Below are positions 28,560 through 37,289 of a stretch of DNA of 64,000 nt, one piece after another (position 1 is the first letter of the stretch; every line of letters starts with the position of its first letter). The notes under the pieces were generated by a model, which saw nothing but the letters and a program-made list of their open reading frames with translations, did no database searches and had not been told where the DNA came from. The stretch is from a bacterium HR11 (GTDB lineage Bacteria > Acidobacteriota > HRBIN11), in contig BEHN01000006.1 of assembly GCA_002898535.1 (NCBI GenBank), forward strand, positions 56,161 to 120,160. Direction: 5' to 3'. The translations under genes and the position numbers were made by a program.

Positions 28560-29205
28560 CACACTCCCTCAGGGCGTCATCCGAATCGTTTTAGCCGACG
28601 ACCACCCCCTGGTCCTCCAGGGCCTGCGGTCCTTCTTAGACCAAGAGCCGGACATCGAAGTCGTGGCGACGGCCACCGACGGCCAGCAACTGCTGGACGC
28701 CCTCCAGCGCTACCGGCCCGACGTCGTCGTCCTGGACCTCCAGATGGCCGGCATGGACGGATGGGCCTGCCTTCAGCACATCCGGGCCGAGGGGTGGCCC
28801 GTGCGGGTCCTGATCCTGAGCGCCTTCGGCGATAGCGAGTCGATCCGGGCGGCCATCGAGCACCAGGCCGACGGCTTCGTCCTCAAGACGGACGCGCCCC
28901 AGCAGACGGTGGCGGCCATCCGGCAGGTCTATCACGGCCATCTGGTCTTTCCCCGGTCGGCCCACCGGTGGCTGGCGGGGGCCCCCGGGGAAGGCGAAGC
29001 CGGGCGGGACCTATCCCGGCGGGAGTGGGAGGTCCTCGAGCTGGTGGCTCGGGGTCTGAGCAACAAGCAGATCGCCCGGACGCTGGGCCTGAGCCTGAGT
29101 ACCGTAAAGTTTCACATTCAGAACATATTCATGAAAATTGGGGCGGCGAATCGGACCGAGGCGGCCCGCTTCTTCTACGAACACCGGCCCCGCTCGCGAG
29201 GATAG
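28543..29205 (+). CDS. LuxR/NarL-family response regulator
   Basis: 220 residues. The receiver domain has the acidic pair at 19-20 (ADDHPLV), the phospho-acceptor Asp65 in VVLDLQMAGMDG, Ser in LILSAF and Lys in GFVLKTDAP. The C-terminal GerE/LuxR helix-turn-helix reads LSRREWEVLELVARGLSNKQ and STVKFHIQNIFMKI. It forms a pair with the overlapping kinase gene. Target promoters cannot be read from the window. Confidence 0.93.
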   Translation: MQAIRDTLPQGVIRIVLADDHPLVLQGLRSFLDQEPDIEVVATATDGQQLLDALQRYRPDVVVLDLQMAGMDGWACLQHIRAEGWPVRVLILSAFGDSESIRAAIEHQADGFVLKTDAPQQTVAAIRQVYHGHLVFPRSAHRWLAGAPGEGEAGRDLSRREWEVLELVARGLSNKQIARTLGLSLSTVKFHIQNIFMKIGAANRTEAARFFYEHRPRSRG

Positions 29206-29235
29206 ATGGGGATTGCGAATTGCCGGATTGCCGAA

Positions 29236-29301
29236 CGACCGCTCCCCAGGGTCGGAAAAGCCGAACCGATCAGGATTTTCACGAACCCAACCCTTCTGAT
29301 A
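29236..29301. repeat. half copy of the TIR element (beta end only)
   Basis: The GGTCGGAAAAGCCGAA...GGATTTTCACGAACC block and a degenerate outer repeat ending CCCTTCTGATA. The left half is missing; a few 8-nt units (GCCGGATT, GCCGAACG) precede it. It encodes the last residues and the TGA stop of the acyltransferase gene on the minus strand. Confidence 0.7.
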
Positions 29302-30667
29302 GACGTTCCCGGCGGTCTCGGAGGTAATCCTCCTTGACCCGTTCCAGGTCCCCTAAGATCTGGCGTCGCCGGGCCAGAATCCGGCGCGCCGTCCCCCGGT
29401 GCGTTCGAACGAGTCGGAGGAACCGAAGTTCCTGAGCGAGGCGGGCCAGTCCACCCAGGTAGCGGTGGGCCAGGAGGCCCGTCAGAGGCAGGGACAGGAG
29501 GAATGCCCCGGCGACCCCGGGGTTTGTGAGGACCCCGACGGTCCAAGTCTCCACTCCCCAGAAGAGGGGAAAGAGGACGACGGAAGCAAGGAATCGCACG
29601 GTCGCATAGGCCGTCTCTTTCCGGGCCCGGCGCCGGGCCAGCCACCGGGGGACCCAGTAGGGCAAGCCGCTCGTCACGGCCCCATACAGGAAGACCGGAA
29701 GCCCCAGGAGACCCAGTCCGAGGTGCCAAAGTCGCACGCCCGAATGGGCCGCCGTCAATCGGGTCCGGACGGTCCGGTCCTGAAGCCGGAATTCAGCCAG
29801 CAAGGCCTCGTAGGCCTGTAGACGGTGCCAGAGGCGTTCGACCCGGTCGGGGTCGTGCGTGACAAAATACTGGACGGCGTCGGCGATCGTACGGGACAGG
29901 CGGAATCGGTCGACTTGGTCCGGGGAGAGGCCCCGTTCGACCTGGAGTTCCTGCACCAGGTCGTCCCCGTAGAGGGTCTCGACTGCCCGGATGAGGGCCG
30001 TCAGGTCGATGCGGTCGATGTGGATGACCTGGGCTTCCATCGCCCGTTGGATCTCGGTCGTCAGGTCCTGCACGGCCTTCCAGGGGTCGCGCCGATAGAC
30101 CTCCAGATAGGGGATGAGCGGAATGGGTTCACCGACGCCGATGAGCACGCGGCCCCGAAAGGACTTCCGGGCCTCGAAGTTGAGGCCCACGGGGATCACG
30201 GCCAGGCCCAATCGACCGTCGTGGCGGTGCTCGGCCTCGAGGGCGATCCGGGCGGCGCCGGTCTTGATCCGCTGGACCCGGGGCTCGTTATGGGTCGTCC
30301 CCTCGGGATAGATGACGATGAGGTCGCCCTGGGCCAAGGCCCGGAAGCAGGCCTCGAAGGCTTCCACGTTCCGGTCCATCTTGTCGGGGTCGTCCTGCCG
30401 CCGGTACACGGGGATCACGCCCAGGGCCGAGAGGATCCGGGCCAGGATGGGGTTCCGAAACAGGGCGGCCGTAGCCAAGAAGCGGGCCTCCCGGGGGACC
30501 ATAGCCCCCACGAGGAGGGAGTCGATGAGGTCGTTCGGGTGGTTGACGCACAGGAGGACCGGACCCTGGCGGGGAATTCGTTGGATGGACCGGACTTGGA
30601 CGGACTTGAAGAAGAACCAGATCCAGAACCGTCCGACCGCCCGAACCGTTCGGTACAGGAAGTCCAT
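29279..30667 (-). CDS. PlsC-like glycerophosphate/lysophosphatidate acyltransferase
   Basis: 462 residues. The acyltransferase motif reads CVNHPNDLIDSLL (an H-x5-D variant seen in eukaryote-like GPAT homologues), followed by GVIPVYRRQDD, VIYPEGTTHNEPRVQRIKTG and VIPVGLNFEARKSFRGRVLI. The C-terminal third has two to four hydrophobic segments (LGLGLLGLPVFLYG, FLASVVLFPLFWGV, AFLLSLPLTGLLA). Predicted role: membrane phospholipid synthesis. The start at 30667 (MDFLYRTVRA) is chosen because homology begins there; upstream codons are repeat. The last seven residues LSEGLGS and the stop codon are encoded by the TIR half element. Confidence 0.85.
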   Translation of the reverse strand: MDFLYRTVRAVGRFWIWFFFKSVQVRSIQRIPRQGPVLLCVNHPNDLIDSLLVGAMVPREARFLATAALFRNPILARILSALGVIPVYRRQDDPDKMDRNVEAFEACFRALAQGDLIVIYPEGTTHNEPRVQRIKTGAARIALEAEHRHDGRLGLAVIPVGLNFEARKSFRGRVLIGVGEPIPLIPYLEVYRRDPWKAVQDLTTEIQRAMEAQVIHIDRIDLTALIRAVETLYGDDLVQELQVERGLSPDQVDRFRLSRTIADAVQYFVTHDPDRVERLWHRLQAYEALLAEFRLQDRTVRTRLTAAHSGVRLWHLGLGLLGLPVFLYGAVTSGLPYWVPRWLARRRARKETAYATVRFLASVVLFPLFWGVETWTVGVLTNPGVAGAFLLSLPLTGLLAHRYLGGLARLAQELRFLRLVRTHRGTARRILARRRQILGDLERVKEDYLRDRRERLSEGLGS

Positions 30668-30675
30668 CGGGATTC

Positions 30676-30738
30676 CAGGTGTTCGGTGTCGGGGGCTGGG
30701 AGGACCGGACACTCAACACCCAGCACCGAACACCGAGT
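30676..30738. repeat. ACACCGA-type 7-nt array
   Basis: Units such as AACACCC, AGCACCG and AACACCG, with GGTGTTCGGTGTCGG as the inverted partner. The same units occur inside the epimerase gene (about 38065-38090) and before polA (14600-14630). Confidence 0.65.
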
Positions 30739-31731
30739 TCATTCAAAGAATTCAGGGGGCACGGCGATGCGATAGAGGGCCTGGGGCGTAGCCAGCCAGA
30801 CGTTTCGGTTCTCGTCGAAGGTGAGGCCGACGACGGGTGGGCTGGCGATGACCTTCCGGATGTGACCCTGGGCATCAAAACGGAAGACGCCGCTGTCGTG
30901 GACCCGACCCTGGCAGACGTAGAGGTTGCCGGCATCGTCGAAGGCCATCCCGTGGGGACGGCCCAGGCCGCTGTAGTACGGGATCACATTCCCCAGGGCG
31001 TCGATCATGTAGATGGTATCCGAGGCGAGCTGGGGGACGGCCACGAAGAGGTTGCCGTCCGGGTCGAAGGCCAGATGATAGGCGATGGGGCTCGCCGGGA
31101 GCTCGGCAAAGACGCTGACCTCTCGCTGGGACGAGATTTTATAGATCTTCCCCTCCCGGTCCCCGACGAAGAGATAGTTCTCCCGATTGAAGGCCAGGCC
31201 AAAGGGGACACCCAACCCCTCGGCATACACCTCCAACTGGTCCCGGTCCAGGACCTTGTAAACCCGACCCTCGAATCGACTGCTGACGTAGAGATGGTCG
31301 TTGACGTCCAGGGCCAGGGACGTGGCGTTGCGGATGGCCGTCACGTAGTGTTCGACCGTTCCGTCAGGCCCGAGACGGAACACGGACACGGGCGGGGTCT
31401 CGTCCCGGGTCCCGCTGTAGGTCGTGTATACATACCCCAGATGGTCGACGACCGGGTTGTCGACGGCATGGATGTCCGACAGGACCCGCTGGCCGACGGT
31501 CAGCCGAAACTCGGCGATGACCGCGTCCCGCAGACGGACCTGGCCCTCGCCGGTGGCGTCTGTCGGGACCCGGACTCGGCAAAGATTCCGTTTCTGCAAG
31601 ACGATGTGGCCGGGCTGATCGCCAAACCAGACGGACACTTCCCGATATCGGTCGACGGGCCAGTCCGTCGCTTCGATCACGACCTCGCCGCCCTCGATAG
31701 CGACCGCCGGTCGAACGGCCGTGATTTCCAT
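30739..31731 (-). CDS. NHL/SMP-30-like beta-propeller protein with N-terminal TIG-like domain
   Basis: 330 residues. The first 80 residues (EITAVRPAVAIEGGEVVIEA) resemble an IPT/TIG immunoglobulin fold. The rest is a six-bladed propeller of NHL-like repeats: HLGYVYTTYSG, VNDHLYVSSRFEGRVYKV, NRENYLFVGDREGKIYKI, DPDGNLFVAVPQ, DDAGNLYVCQGR and DENRNVWLATPQALYRI. No signal peptide is visible, so it is predicted cytoplasmic. The substrate or partner is unknown. It sits 72 bp upstream of the acyltransferase on the same strand. Confidence 0.8.
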   Translation of the reverse strand: MEITAVRPAVAIEGGEVVIEATDWPVDRYREVSVWFGDQPGHIVLQKRNLCRVRVPTDATGEGQVRLRDAVIAEFRLTVGQRVLSDIHAVDNPVVDHLGYVYTTYSGTRDETPPVSVFRLGPDGTVEHYVTAIRNATSLALDVNDHLYVSSRFEGRVYKVLDRDQLEVYAEGLGVPFGLAFNRENYLFVGDREGKIYKISSQREVSVFAELPASPIAYHLAFDPDGNLFVAVPQLASDTIYMIDALGNVIPYYSGLGRPHGMAFDDAGNLYVCQGRVHDSGVFRFDAQGHIRKVIASPPVVGLTFDENRNVWLATPQALYRIAVPPEFFE

Positions 31732-31745
31732 CGGGAGACCTCAGG

Positions 31746-31812
31746 GTGCAAGATGCAGAATGCAGGATACAGGATGCAGGATGCAAGATGCAAGATGCAG
31801 GATGCAGGATGA
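31746..31812. repeat. 7-nt tandem array (GATGCAG/GATACAG/GATGCAA)
   Basis: About nine consecutive 7-nt units differing by A/G transitions at fixed positions. It lies in the 197-bp gap between the propeller and glycosyltransferase genes; the rest of the gap contains CCCATCGGCC-type repeat fragments. Confidence 0.85.
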
Positions 31813-31928
31813 AAAGTGACGGAGTGATGAGGGGACGAAGTGAGTCAGGGCAATATCGACCTCCCGACCCGCCCATCGGCCGACTGCCGACCGGCCCGTC
31901 TACGACTCTTCCCGACCCCAAGACCTGC

Positions 31929-33452
31929 CTACATGCCCAGGGGGTGTCGGGCCGGGGCCACGCCAAGTCGGCGGGCGCTCCACGGGAGGACCCATGTCTG
32001 CCAGAGCATCGTGCCCGATGTGTACAGGAAGCCAGTCATGAAGAGGGTCACGAAGGGGACGCTGTACCAGAGGCCTTCCTCGATACAAAAGTACAGCACG
32101 CTCACGAAGTACAGGCCCATCCCCAGACCCAAGAGGGGCATGAGTCCGTTCCGCAACCGGTAGGTCGAGAGCATCCAGCCCGGATGGGCCGATCCGTGCG
32201 TGATACCGTACTTGGGCGTCCGCTCGAAGGGTGAGGCCACGCCGAAGAGCGCCTCGAGGACGGCCCGGGCGTTGTTGAGCGAGATCCCGATCCCGACGGC
32301 CATCAGCATGGGGATGACCCACAGCCAGTTCCACCATCCCCGCAAGCCCGTCGGGTTCTCCTGCTGGGAGAGCACATAAAAGGTCGCCACCGAGAGGGTC
32401 GCCAGACAGAAGAGGGGGACGTCCAGCCACAACAGATGATACAGGCCCAGGCGATAGCGGGCCCAGATCACGGGTCCCAGCAGGAGGCCGACCCACACGA
32501 TCAGGACATACGACATATTCGCCGTCAGGTGAAAGAAGGCTTCGAGCTTCACGCGGGGGGCGACCCCGCTCCGGAAAATCCGGGGCAGGAGCTTGAGGGC
32601 CGTCTGGGTCGAGCCCTTCGCCCATCGGAATTGCTGACGCATGAAGGCCGCCGTCTCGACCGGCAATTCGGACGGGACGGTATAGTCCTTCAGGTAGATG
32701 AACTGCCACCCCCGCAGTTGGGCCCGGTAGCTCAGGTCCAGGTCCTCCGTCAGGGTGTCGTACTCCCATCCGCCGGCCGATTCGATGGCCGCCCGACGCC
32801 AGACGCCGGCCGTCCCGTTGAAGTTGAAAAATCGACCCGACCGGTTTCGGGCGGCGTGCTCGATGACGAAGTGGCCGTCCAGCATGACGGACTGGATGCG
32901 GGTCAGGACCGAAAAATGCCGGTTGAGGTATTCCCACCGGACCTGGACGAGGCCGACGGTCGGGTCCTGAAAGTAAGGGATCGTCCGCTTTAAAAAGTCC
33001 GGGGGCGGCACGAAGTCGGCGTCGAAGACGGCGATAAACTCTCCCCGGGCCGTACGGAGGCCGTGGGCCAGGGCCCCGGCCTTGAAGCCCGTCCGGTTTT
33101 TCCGGTGGATGTGGGTGATGGCCAGGCCCTGGCGTCGATAGTACTCGACCCAGTACGCGATCGTCTGGGTCGTCTCGTCCGTCGAGTCGTCCAGGACCTG
33201 GACTTCCAGACGGTCCCGGGGGTAGTCCAGGGCGGCGACGGCCTTCAGGAGGCGGGCGACCACGTGGTTTTCGTTATAAACCGGGAGCTGAACGGTCACC
33301 GTCGGCCATTCGACCGGCGGCGGGGGCGGCGGGGGATCCCCGTGAACGTACTTCCGGTACAGGTAGACCATGATGTACCGATGAAAGCCGAAGAGCGACA
33401 GGCCGAGGATACCGCATAGATAGGCCCCGATGATGAGATATTCGATGGTCAT
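31929..33452 (-). CDS. cellulose-synthase-like family 2 glycosyltransferase
   Basis: 507 residues. An N-terminal membrane helix (YLIIGAYLCGILGLSLFGF) precedes a Pro run, then the GT-A domain: VTVQLPVYNE, LDDSTDETT, FDADFVPPPDFL, TEDLDLSYRA and QQFRWAKGSTQ (Q-x-x-R-W). At least four C-terminal membrane helices follow. This is the processive CesA/CelA-like architecture used to polymerise and export beta-glycans; the sugar is unknown. No PilZ domain is visible. The ATG at 33452 is preferred because GGGAGG lies 8 bases upstream. The adjacent low-molecular-weight phosphatase fits an exopolysaccharide setting. Confidence 0.88.
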   Translation of the reverse strand: MTIEYLIIGAYLCGILGLSLFGFHRYIMVYLYRKYVHGDPPPPPPPVEWPTVTVQLPVYNENHVVARLLKAVAALDYPRDRLEVQVLDDSTDETTQTIAYWVEYYRRQGLAITHIHRKNRTGFKAGALAHGLRTARGEFIAVFDADFVPPPDFLKRTIPYFQDPTVGLVQVRWEYLNRHFSVLTRIQSVMLDGHFVIEHAARNRSGRFFNFNGTAGVWRRAAIESAGGWEYDTLTEDLDLSYRAQLRGWQFIYLKDYTVPSELPVETAAFMRQQFRWAKGSTQTALKLLPRIFRSGVAPRVKLEAFFHLTANMSYVLIVWVGLLLGPVIWARYRLGLYHLLWLDVPLFCLATLSVATFYVLSQQENPTGLRGWWNWLWVIPMLMAVGIGISLNNARAVLEALFGVASPFERTPKYGITHGSAHPGWMLSTYRLRNGLMPLLGLGMGLYFVSVLYFCIEEGLWYSVPFVTLFMTGFLYTSGTMLWQTWVLPWSARRLGVAPARHPLGM

Positions 33453-33487
33453 GGAGGAACCTCCCACCTTCGGGCGTGCGTCTGGGT

Positions 33488-33997
33488 TTAAGACGAATGT
33501 GAGGCGCGGAAGGAATTCAATTTAGCCGAACCCAACAGATTGTCAAGCCATGCGTCCAAGGCATGGCGGAGGAGATTCCAGACGAGGACGTAGGCGGCCT
33601 GGTCCTCCCCGTAGGGGTCGGGGATGACCGAGTCGTCGGCCCCGTCGACGAAGGTCCCCAGGAGGACGGCCTTGGCGGCCTGTTCAGGAAAATGACGGGC
33701 GATCCAGGCCCGGTGCCAGGGCTCCATGACGAGGACCCAGTCGGCCCAAGCGACCAGGTCGGCCGTCAGGGGCCGGGACCGGTGGCCGTCTAACGACAGA
33801 CCCGAGCTCGCCACGACTTGTCGGGCCAGCTCGGAGGCGGGTCGGTCCGGCCAGGCCATGATGCCGGCGCTCTGGACCTCGTGGGGAAGCCCGAGTTGCC
33901 GGAGCCGGTGGCTCAGGTAGGCCGCCGCCATCGGGCTCCGGCAGAGATTGCCCGTGCAGACGACCAGAATCCGCAAGACCTTCCCAGTGTCTTCCAT
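33488..33997 (-). CDS. low-molecular-weight protein-tyrosine-phosphatase
   Basis: 169 residues. The catalytic P-loop CTGNLCRSP (C-x5-R-S) starts about residue 14, and the general acid lies in VIPDPYGED. Family members dephosphorylate tyrosine kinases in capsule/exopolysaccharide systems or act as arsenate reductase. The neighbouring glycosyltransferase (35 bp downstream) favours the former, but no cognate BY-kinase is in the window. A longer frame reaches 34036; MEDTGK at 33997 is chosen from homology. Confidence 0.88.
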   Translation of the reverse strand: MEDTGKVLRILVVCTGNLCRSPMAAAYLSHRLRQLGLPHEVQSAGIMAWPDRPASELARQVVASSGLSLDGHRSRPLTADLVAWADWVLVMEPWHRAWIARHFPEQAAKAVLLGTFVDGADDSVIPDPYGEDQAAYVLVWNLLRHALDAWLDNLLGSAKLNSFRASHSS

Positions 33998-34032
33998 CGG
34001 GACGACCCCATGAGCGTGACGGCGTGATGAAG

Positions 34033-35763
34033 TCACTTTTTAAAGAGCACGAACAGGGTCAGCAGGAACATGGCCGCCGCCACGACCCAGCCCAGCCACG
34101 TCAGGAGGGACGTCGTCTCCGGACGGACCCGGACGACCGCTTTCGGCGGCGGACCGCTCAGGACCGGGACGGGACCGACTTGGAGGGACCAGGCCTCTTC
34201 GACCTGGTCGTACAGGAGCGACAGGCCGACCCGGGCCCGCTGGAGCTTCCGCAGGGCCCGACTCAGGCGCCGGCGGATCGAGACCTCGAGCGAGGCCAGG
34301 CCCTGCAGACGGGTTAACTGGCCCTCGTAGACCTCTGACTGGTCCAGCATGGCCCGGATGCGCTCGACGGTCTCCCGCGGCAGATGCTGGACCCACCCGT
34401 CGGGATGGGCCCGCTGGAGATCCAGGACCTCCCGGGCCAGGCGGGACATGAGGTGCCGGCACAGGGCCGCGACCACGATCAACCGGTAGGCGACCCGGGC
34501 CTCGGCACTGACCGAGTCCCGCTGGAACCCCATCTGGAAAGCCTCGACCTCGAAGGGCTCCATCGCATAGGGGCTGAGGGGTTCGGAGAAGGCGATCTCC
34601 GAGAGACTCTTCCGCCAGTCCACTCGCCGGAAGGCCTGCAGGAGCGCCTCCATCTCCGGCCGGATGAGCTCTGGGACCTGCAGGGCCGTCGCGTCCGCCA
34701 GGTCGGCCCCGACCAGCTCGACCGGCGGCGTCACCTCGAGGGGGGTCGGGGGCGGCGACGGCGGCGTCCCCGACCGGAGGACGCTCCCCAGCATCTCGGC
34801 GATGGTCTCCATTCGCTTTTCCAGATTGGCCAGGACCTGGACGAACTCCTCGCCCTCGAGAGCGGCCGCCCCGGCCGAGGCCGGCGGCGGCACTTCGCTG
34901 ACCCGCTCCGCTTCGGCCGGCGGTCCCTCGGGACCGGCCGCCTCCACCGGCGGCGTCGTCTTCTCCAACAAACGGATCGAGGCCTGAATGCGTTCGATCT
35001 CCTGATGGTACAGGACGGTGAATTTTTTCTTCGTCGTCAGGTTCAGCCGCAGGAAGGGAATCATGAGCTGGGGGTGGAGCATGAGGTGCTGGACGCTCTT
35101 TTTGAACTCCCGGATGCGGGCCAGGAGACCCCATTCCATCAGGTCGTGGTAGCTCGTGACCTTGCGGACCTCGGCGGCGATGGCGTCGGCTTCGGCGATG
35201 AGCTCGTTGATCCGCTCGACGGGCGTGTAGGGCATGGGATAGTACTGCGTGATCTGGGCCCGGAGCTGGAGGAGGCGGCTCTCCGGCCGGAGCTCGTACT
35301 GGTCCGTCTTGGGATTCCGCACGATGGCCAGCTTGGTCAGGAGGAGGTCGACCTTGTCCCAGTCGTCCTGGGTCATCGGATACTTGCCGAGCAGGAACTG
35401 GATGAGGTAGACCAGGAAGCGGTCGTCGAAGGACTCGAGCCGTTCGATGTAGCGTCGGGTGACGCCCGGCGAGATGTTCGAGTCGAACTGGGCCAGGACG
35501 TAGTGGGCCCGCTGGAGCTGGGCTTCAAGAGTCTGCAAGACGGGCTCGATGAGCTCGGGCGGCCGGTCCGCCATTTGCTCAAGAGTCTGCAACTGTTGGT
35601 AGACCTGGTCCAGGCCGATGTCCTCCAGACGGCGGAGCTTCAAGAGGGTCCGCAGGAGGCTCTGGGCCGTCTGGTAGTAGGTCCAGAGGACCTTGTACAT
35701 GTGTTGGACCCGACGGATGCGTTCTTCGACCGATTCCGGTAGACGGGTCAGAGGGGTATCCAT
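34033..35763 (-). CDS. unknown 576-residue tail-anchored protein
   Basis: I do not recognise this protein. It is mostly helical: residues 1-265 are charged and Leu-rich (HMYKVLWTYYQTAQSLLRTL, FDDRFLVYLIQFLLGKY), with probable coiled coil. A Pro/Glu-rich linker spans about 265-355, a second helical domain about 375-540, and a single C-terminal membrane helix (LLTWLGWVVAAAMFLLTLFV) ends in FKK. This is a tail-anchored layout with the bulk in the cytoplasm. Its start overlaps the end of the acyl-CoA dehydrogenase gene by 16 bases, so the two are probably co-translated. Confidence 0.75.
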   Translation of the reverse strand: MDTPLTRLPESVEERIRRVQHMYKVLWTYYQTAQSLLRTLLKLRRLEDIGLDQVYQQLQTLEQMADRPPELIEPVLQTLEAQLQRAHYVLAQFDSNISPGVTRRYIERLESFDDRFLVYLIQFLLGKYPMTQDDWDKVDLLLTKLAIVRNPKTDQYELRPESRLLQLRAQITQYYPMPYTPVERINELIAEADAIAAEVRKVTSYHDLMEWGLLARIREFKKSVQHLMLHPQLMIPFLRLNLTTKKKFTVLYHQEIERIQASIRLLEKTTPPVEAAGPEGPPAEAERVSEVPPPASAGAAALEGEEFVQVLANLEKRMETIAEMLGSVLRSGTPPSPPPTPLEVTPPVELVGADLADATALQVPELIRPEMEALLQAFRRVDWRKSLSEIAFSEPLSPYAMEPFEVEAFQMGFQRDSVSAEARVAYRLIVVAALCRHLMSRLAREVLDLQRAHPDGWVQHLPRETVERIRAMLDQSEVYEGQLTRLQGLASLEVSIRRRLSRALRKLQRARVGLSLLYDQVEEAWSLQVGPVPVLSGPPPKAVVRVRPETTSLLTWLGWVVAAAMFLLTLFVLFKK

Positions 35764-36995
35764 TCGCCACTCCGTAAGTCCTCGGGCTTCCGGGCACCCG
35801 TGACGTTCAGGAACTCACTGAGCAGGCCGTCCCGGCCCGACATCCATCGGACGAGGTTCCGGGCGATGACGAGCCGCTGGATCTGGTTCGTGCCCTCGTA
35901 GATCTGAGTGATCTTGGCGTCCCGCATGTACTTTTCGACCATGTACTCCCGGACGTAGCCGTAGCCCCCGAAGAGCTGGACGGCGTCCGTCGCCACCCGC
36001 ATGGCGACGTCCGAGGCAAAGACCTTGCACATGGCCGACAGCATGCTCAGCGTCTTGAGGTCCCGGTCGGCCGCCCGGGCCGCCGTGTACACCAGCTGGC
36101 GGGCCGCCTCGACGGCCGTCGCCATGTCGGCCAGCATGAACTGGACGGCCTCCTGGCTGATCAGGGGCTGACCGAACTGGACCCGCTTGGAGACCCACTC
36201 GGCGGCCAGCTCGAAGGCCCCCTGGGCCAGGCCGACGGCCTGAGCCGCCACGCCCGGTCGTGCCCGGTCGAGGGTCATCATCGCATTGTAAAACCCGGTG
36301 CCTTCCTGCCCCCCCAGGAGGTTTTCCTTCGGCACCCGACAGGCCCGAAAGTGGGTCTCGTGGACGGGTACCGCCCGAATGCCCATCTTGTCTTCTTTCT
36401 TGCCGATGATGAACCCCTCCATCCCTTTTTCGACGATGAAGGCGCTGATCCCCCGCGTGCCCTTCTCGGGGTCCGTCGTCGCATACACGGTATAGATCGA
36501 GGCCGCATCGGCGTTCGTCGTCCACTTCTTGTCGCCGGTAATCACGTAGGCGTCGCCGTCCCGGACGGCCTGCGTCTTAAGGCTCCCGGCGTCCGACCCG
36601 GCCCCGTATTCAGACAGACAGAAGGCGATAAGCTTCTCGCCCCGGGCGATGGCGGGCAGGTACCGGCGCTTCTGGTCCTCCGTCCCACCCAGGATGATGG
36701 GGAACGACCCCAGGGCGTTGACCATGTAAGCGACGCCGACGGCCCCGCAGACCCGGGACAGCTCCTCGACGACCAGACAGAGGTTCAAGACACCCGCTCC
36801 GTGACCCCCGTACTCCTTGGGGATCCAGACCCCCATCAGGTCGTATTCCCGAAGTGCCTCGATAGCCGCCCAGGGGTATTCGCCCGTGCGGTCCCACTCG
36901 GCCGCCCGCGGGAGGACGTACTTTTCGGCCACCTCCCGGGCCCGCTCGACGTACCTCCGATTTTCCTCACTCAACAACTCTCGGGACGGAATCAT
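35748..36995 (-). CDS. acyl-CoA dehydrogenase
   Basis: 415 residues. FAD enzyme that introduces a 2,3-double bond into acyl-CoA, passing electrons to ETF. Signatures: IPKEYGGHGAG, AFCLSEYGAGSDAGSLKTQAVRDGDAYVITGDKKW, TLDRARPGVAAQAVG, AVQLFGGYGYVREYMVEKYMRDAKI and IYEGTNQIQRLVIARNL, where the Glu of YEGT is the short/medium-chain catalytic base. Substrate chain length cannot be told. The window has no ETF or other beta-oxidation gene. The C terminus overlaps the following tail-anchored protein gene. Confidence 0.94.
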   Translation of the reverse strand: MIPSRELLSEENRRYVERAREVAEKYVLPRAAEWDRTGEYPWAAIEALREYDLMGVWIPKEYGGHGAGVLNLCLVVEELSRVCGAVGVAYMVNALGSFPIILGGTEDQKRRYLPAIARGEKLIAFCLSEYGAGSDAGSLKTQAVRDGDAYVITGDKKWTTNADAASIYTVYATTDPEKGTRGISAFIVEKGMEGFIIGKKEDKMGIRAVPVHETHFRACRVPKENLLGGQEGTGFYNAMMTLDRARPGVAAQAVGLAQGAFELAAEWVSKRVQFGQPLISQEAVQFMLADMATAVEAARQLVYTAARAADRDLKTLSMLSAMCKVFASDVAMRVATDAVQLFGGYGYVREYMVEKYMRDAKITQIYEGTNQIQRLVIARNLVRWMSGRDGLLSEFLNVTGARKPEDLRSGEWIPL

Positions 36996-37004
36996 GCGTC
37001 CCCC

Positions 37005-37289
37005 CTCTTACCGTATTCAGGCATCGGGGCCGGGAACCAGGGATCGCCAGACCCCGGACACCGATCCCCCAATCGCCCGACACCCGACCCCATACCCGCC
37101 ACCGACATTCTAATCCAGAATCCCCCATGCTACAAACGTCTTTCCCCTTGGGGTGCTGGGGATCGGTCAGTGAGCTGTCCCGCGACTCATGGACAAACGT
37201 CTCATCCCACCCGTCCCGGTCGCTTCCTGGCGTAGGCAAAGCGCATAGGGCAGAATTCTCTACCCTACGCTCTATGCCCTTTGTCCCCC
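37005..37289. repeat. intergenic run of short tandem repeats
   Basis: The 294-bp gap between the dehydrogenase and epimerase genes contains CCGGACACCGATCCC/CCCGACACCCGACCCC-type units (about 37060-37100) and a CTATGCCCTTTG-like stretch (about 37240-37290), the latter recurring at 58575-58625. No gene is seen. Confidence 0.5.

Noticed and set aside
27834..29205. Naming the two-component pair as the RuBisCO regulator
   Set aside because: Only position suggests it; a putative terminator and 159 bp separate it from glpX, and no shared operator sequence was found.
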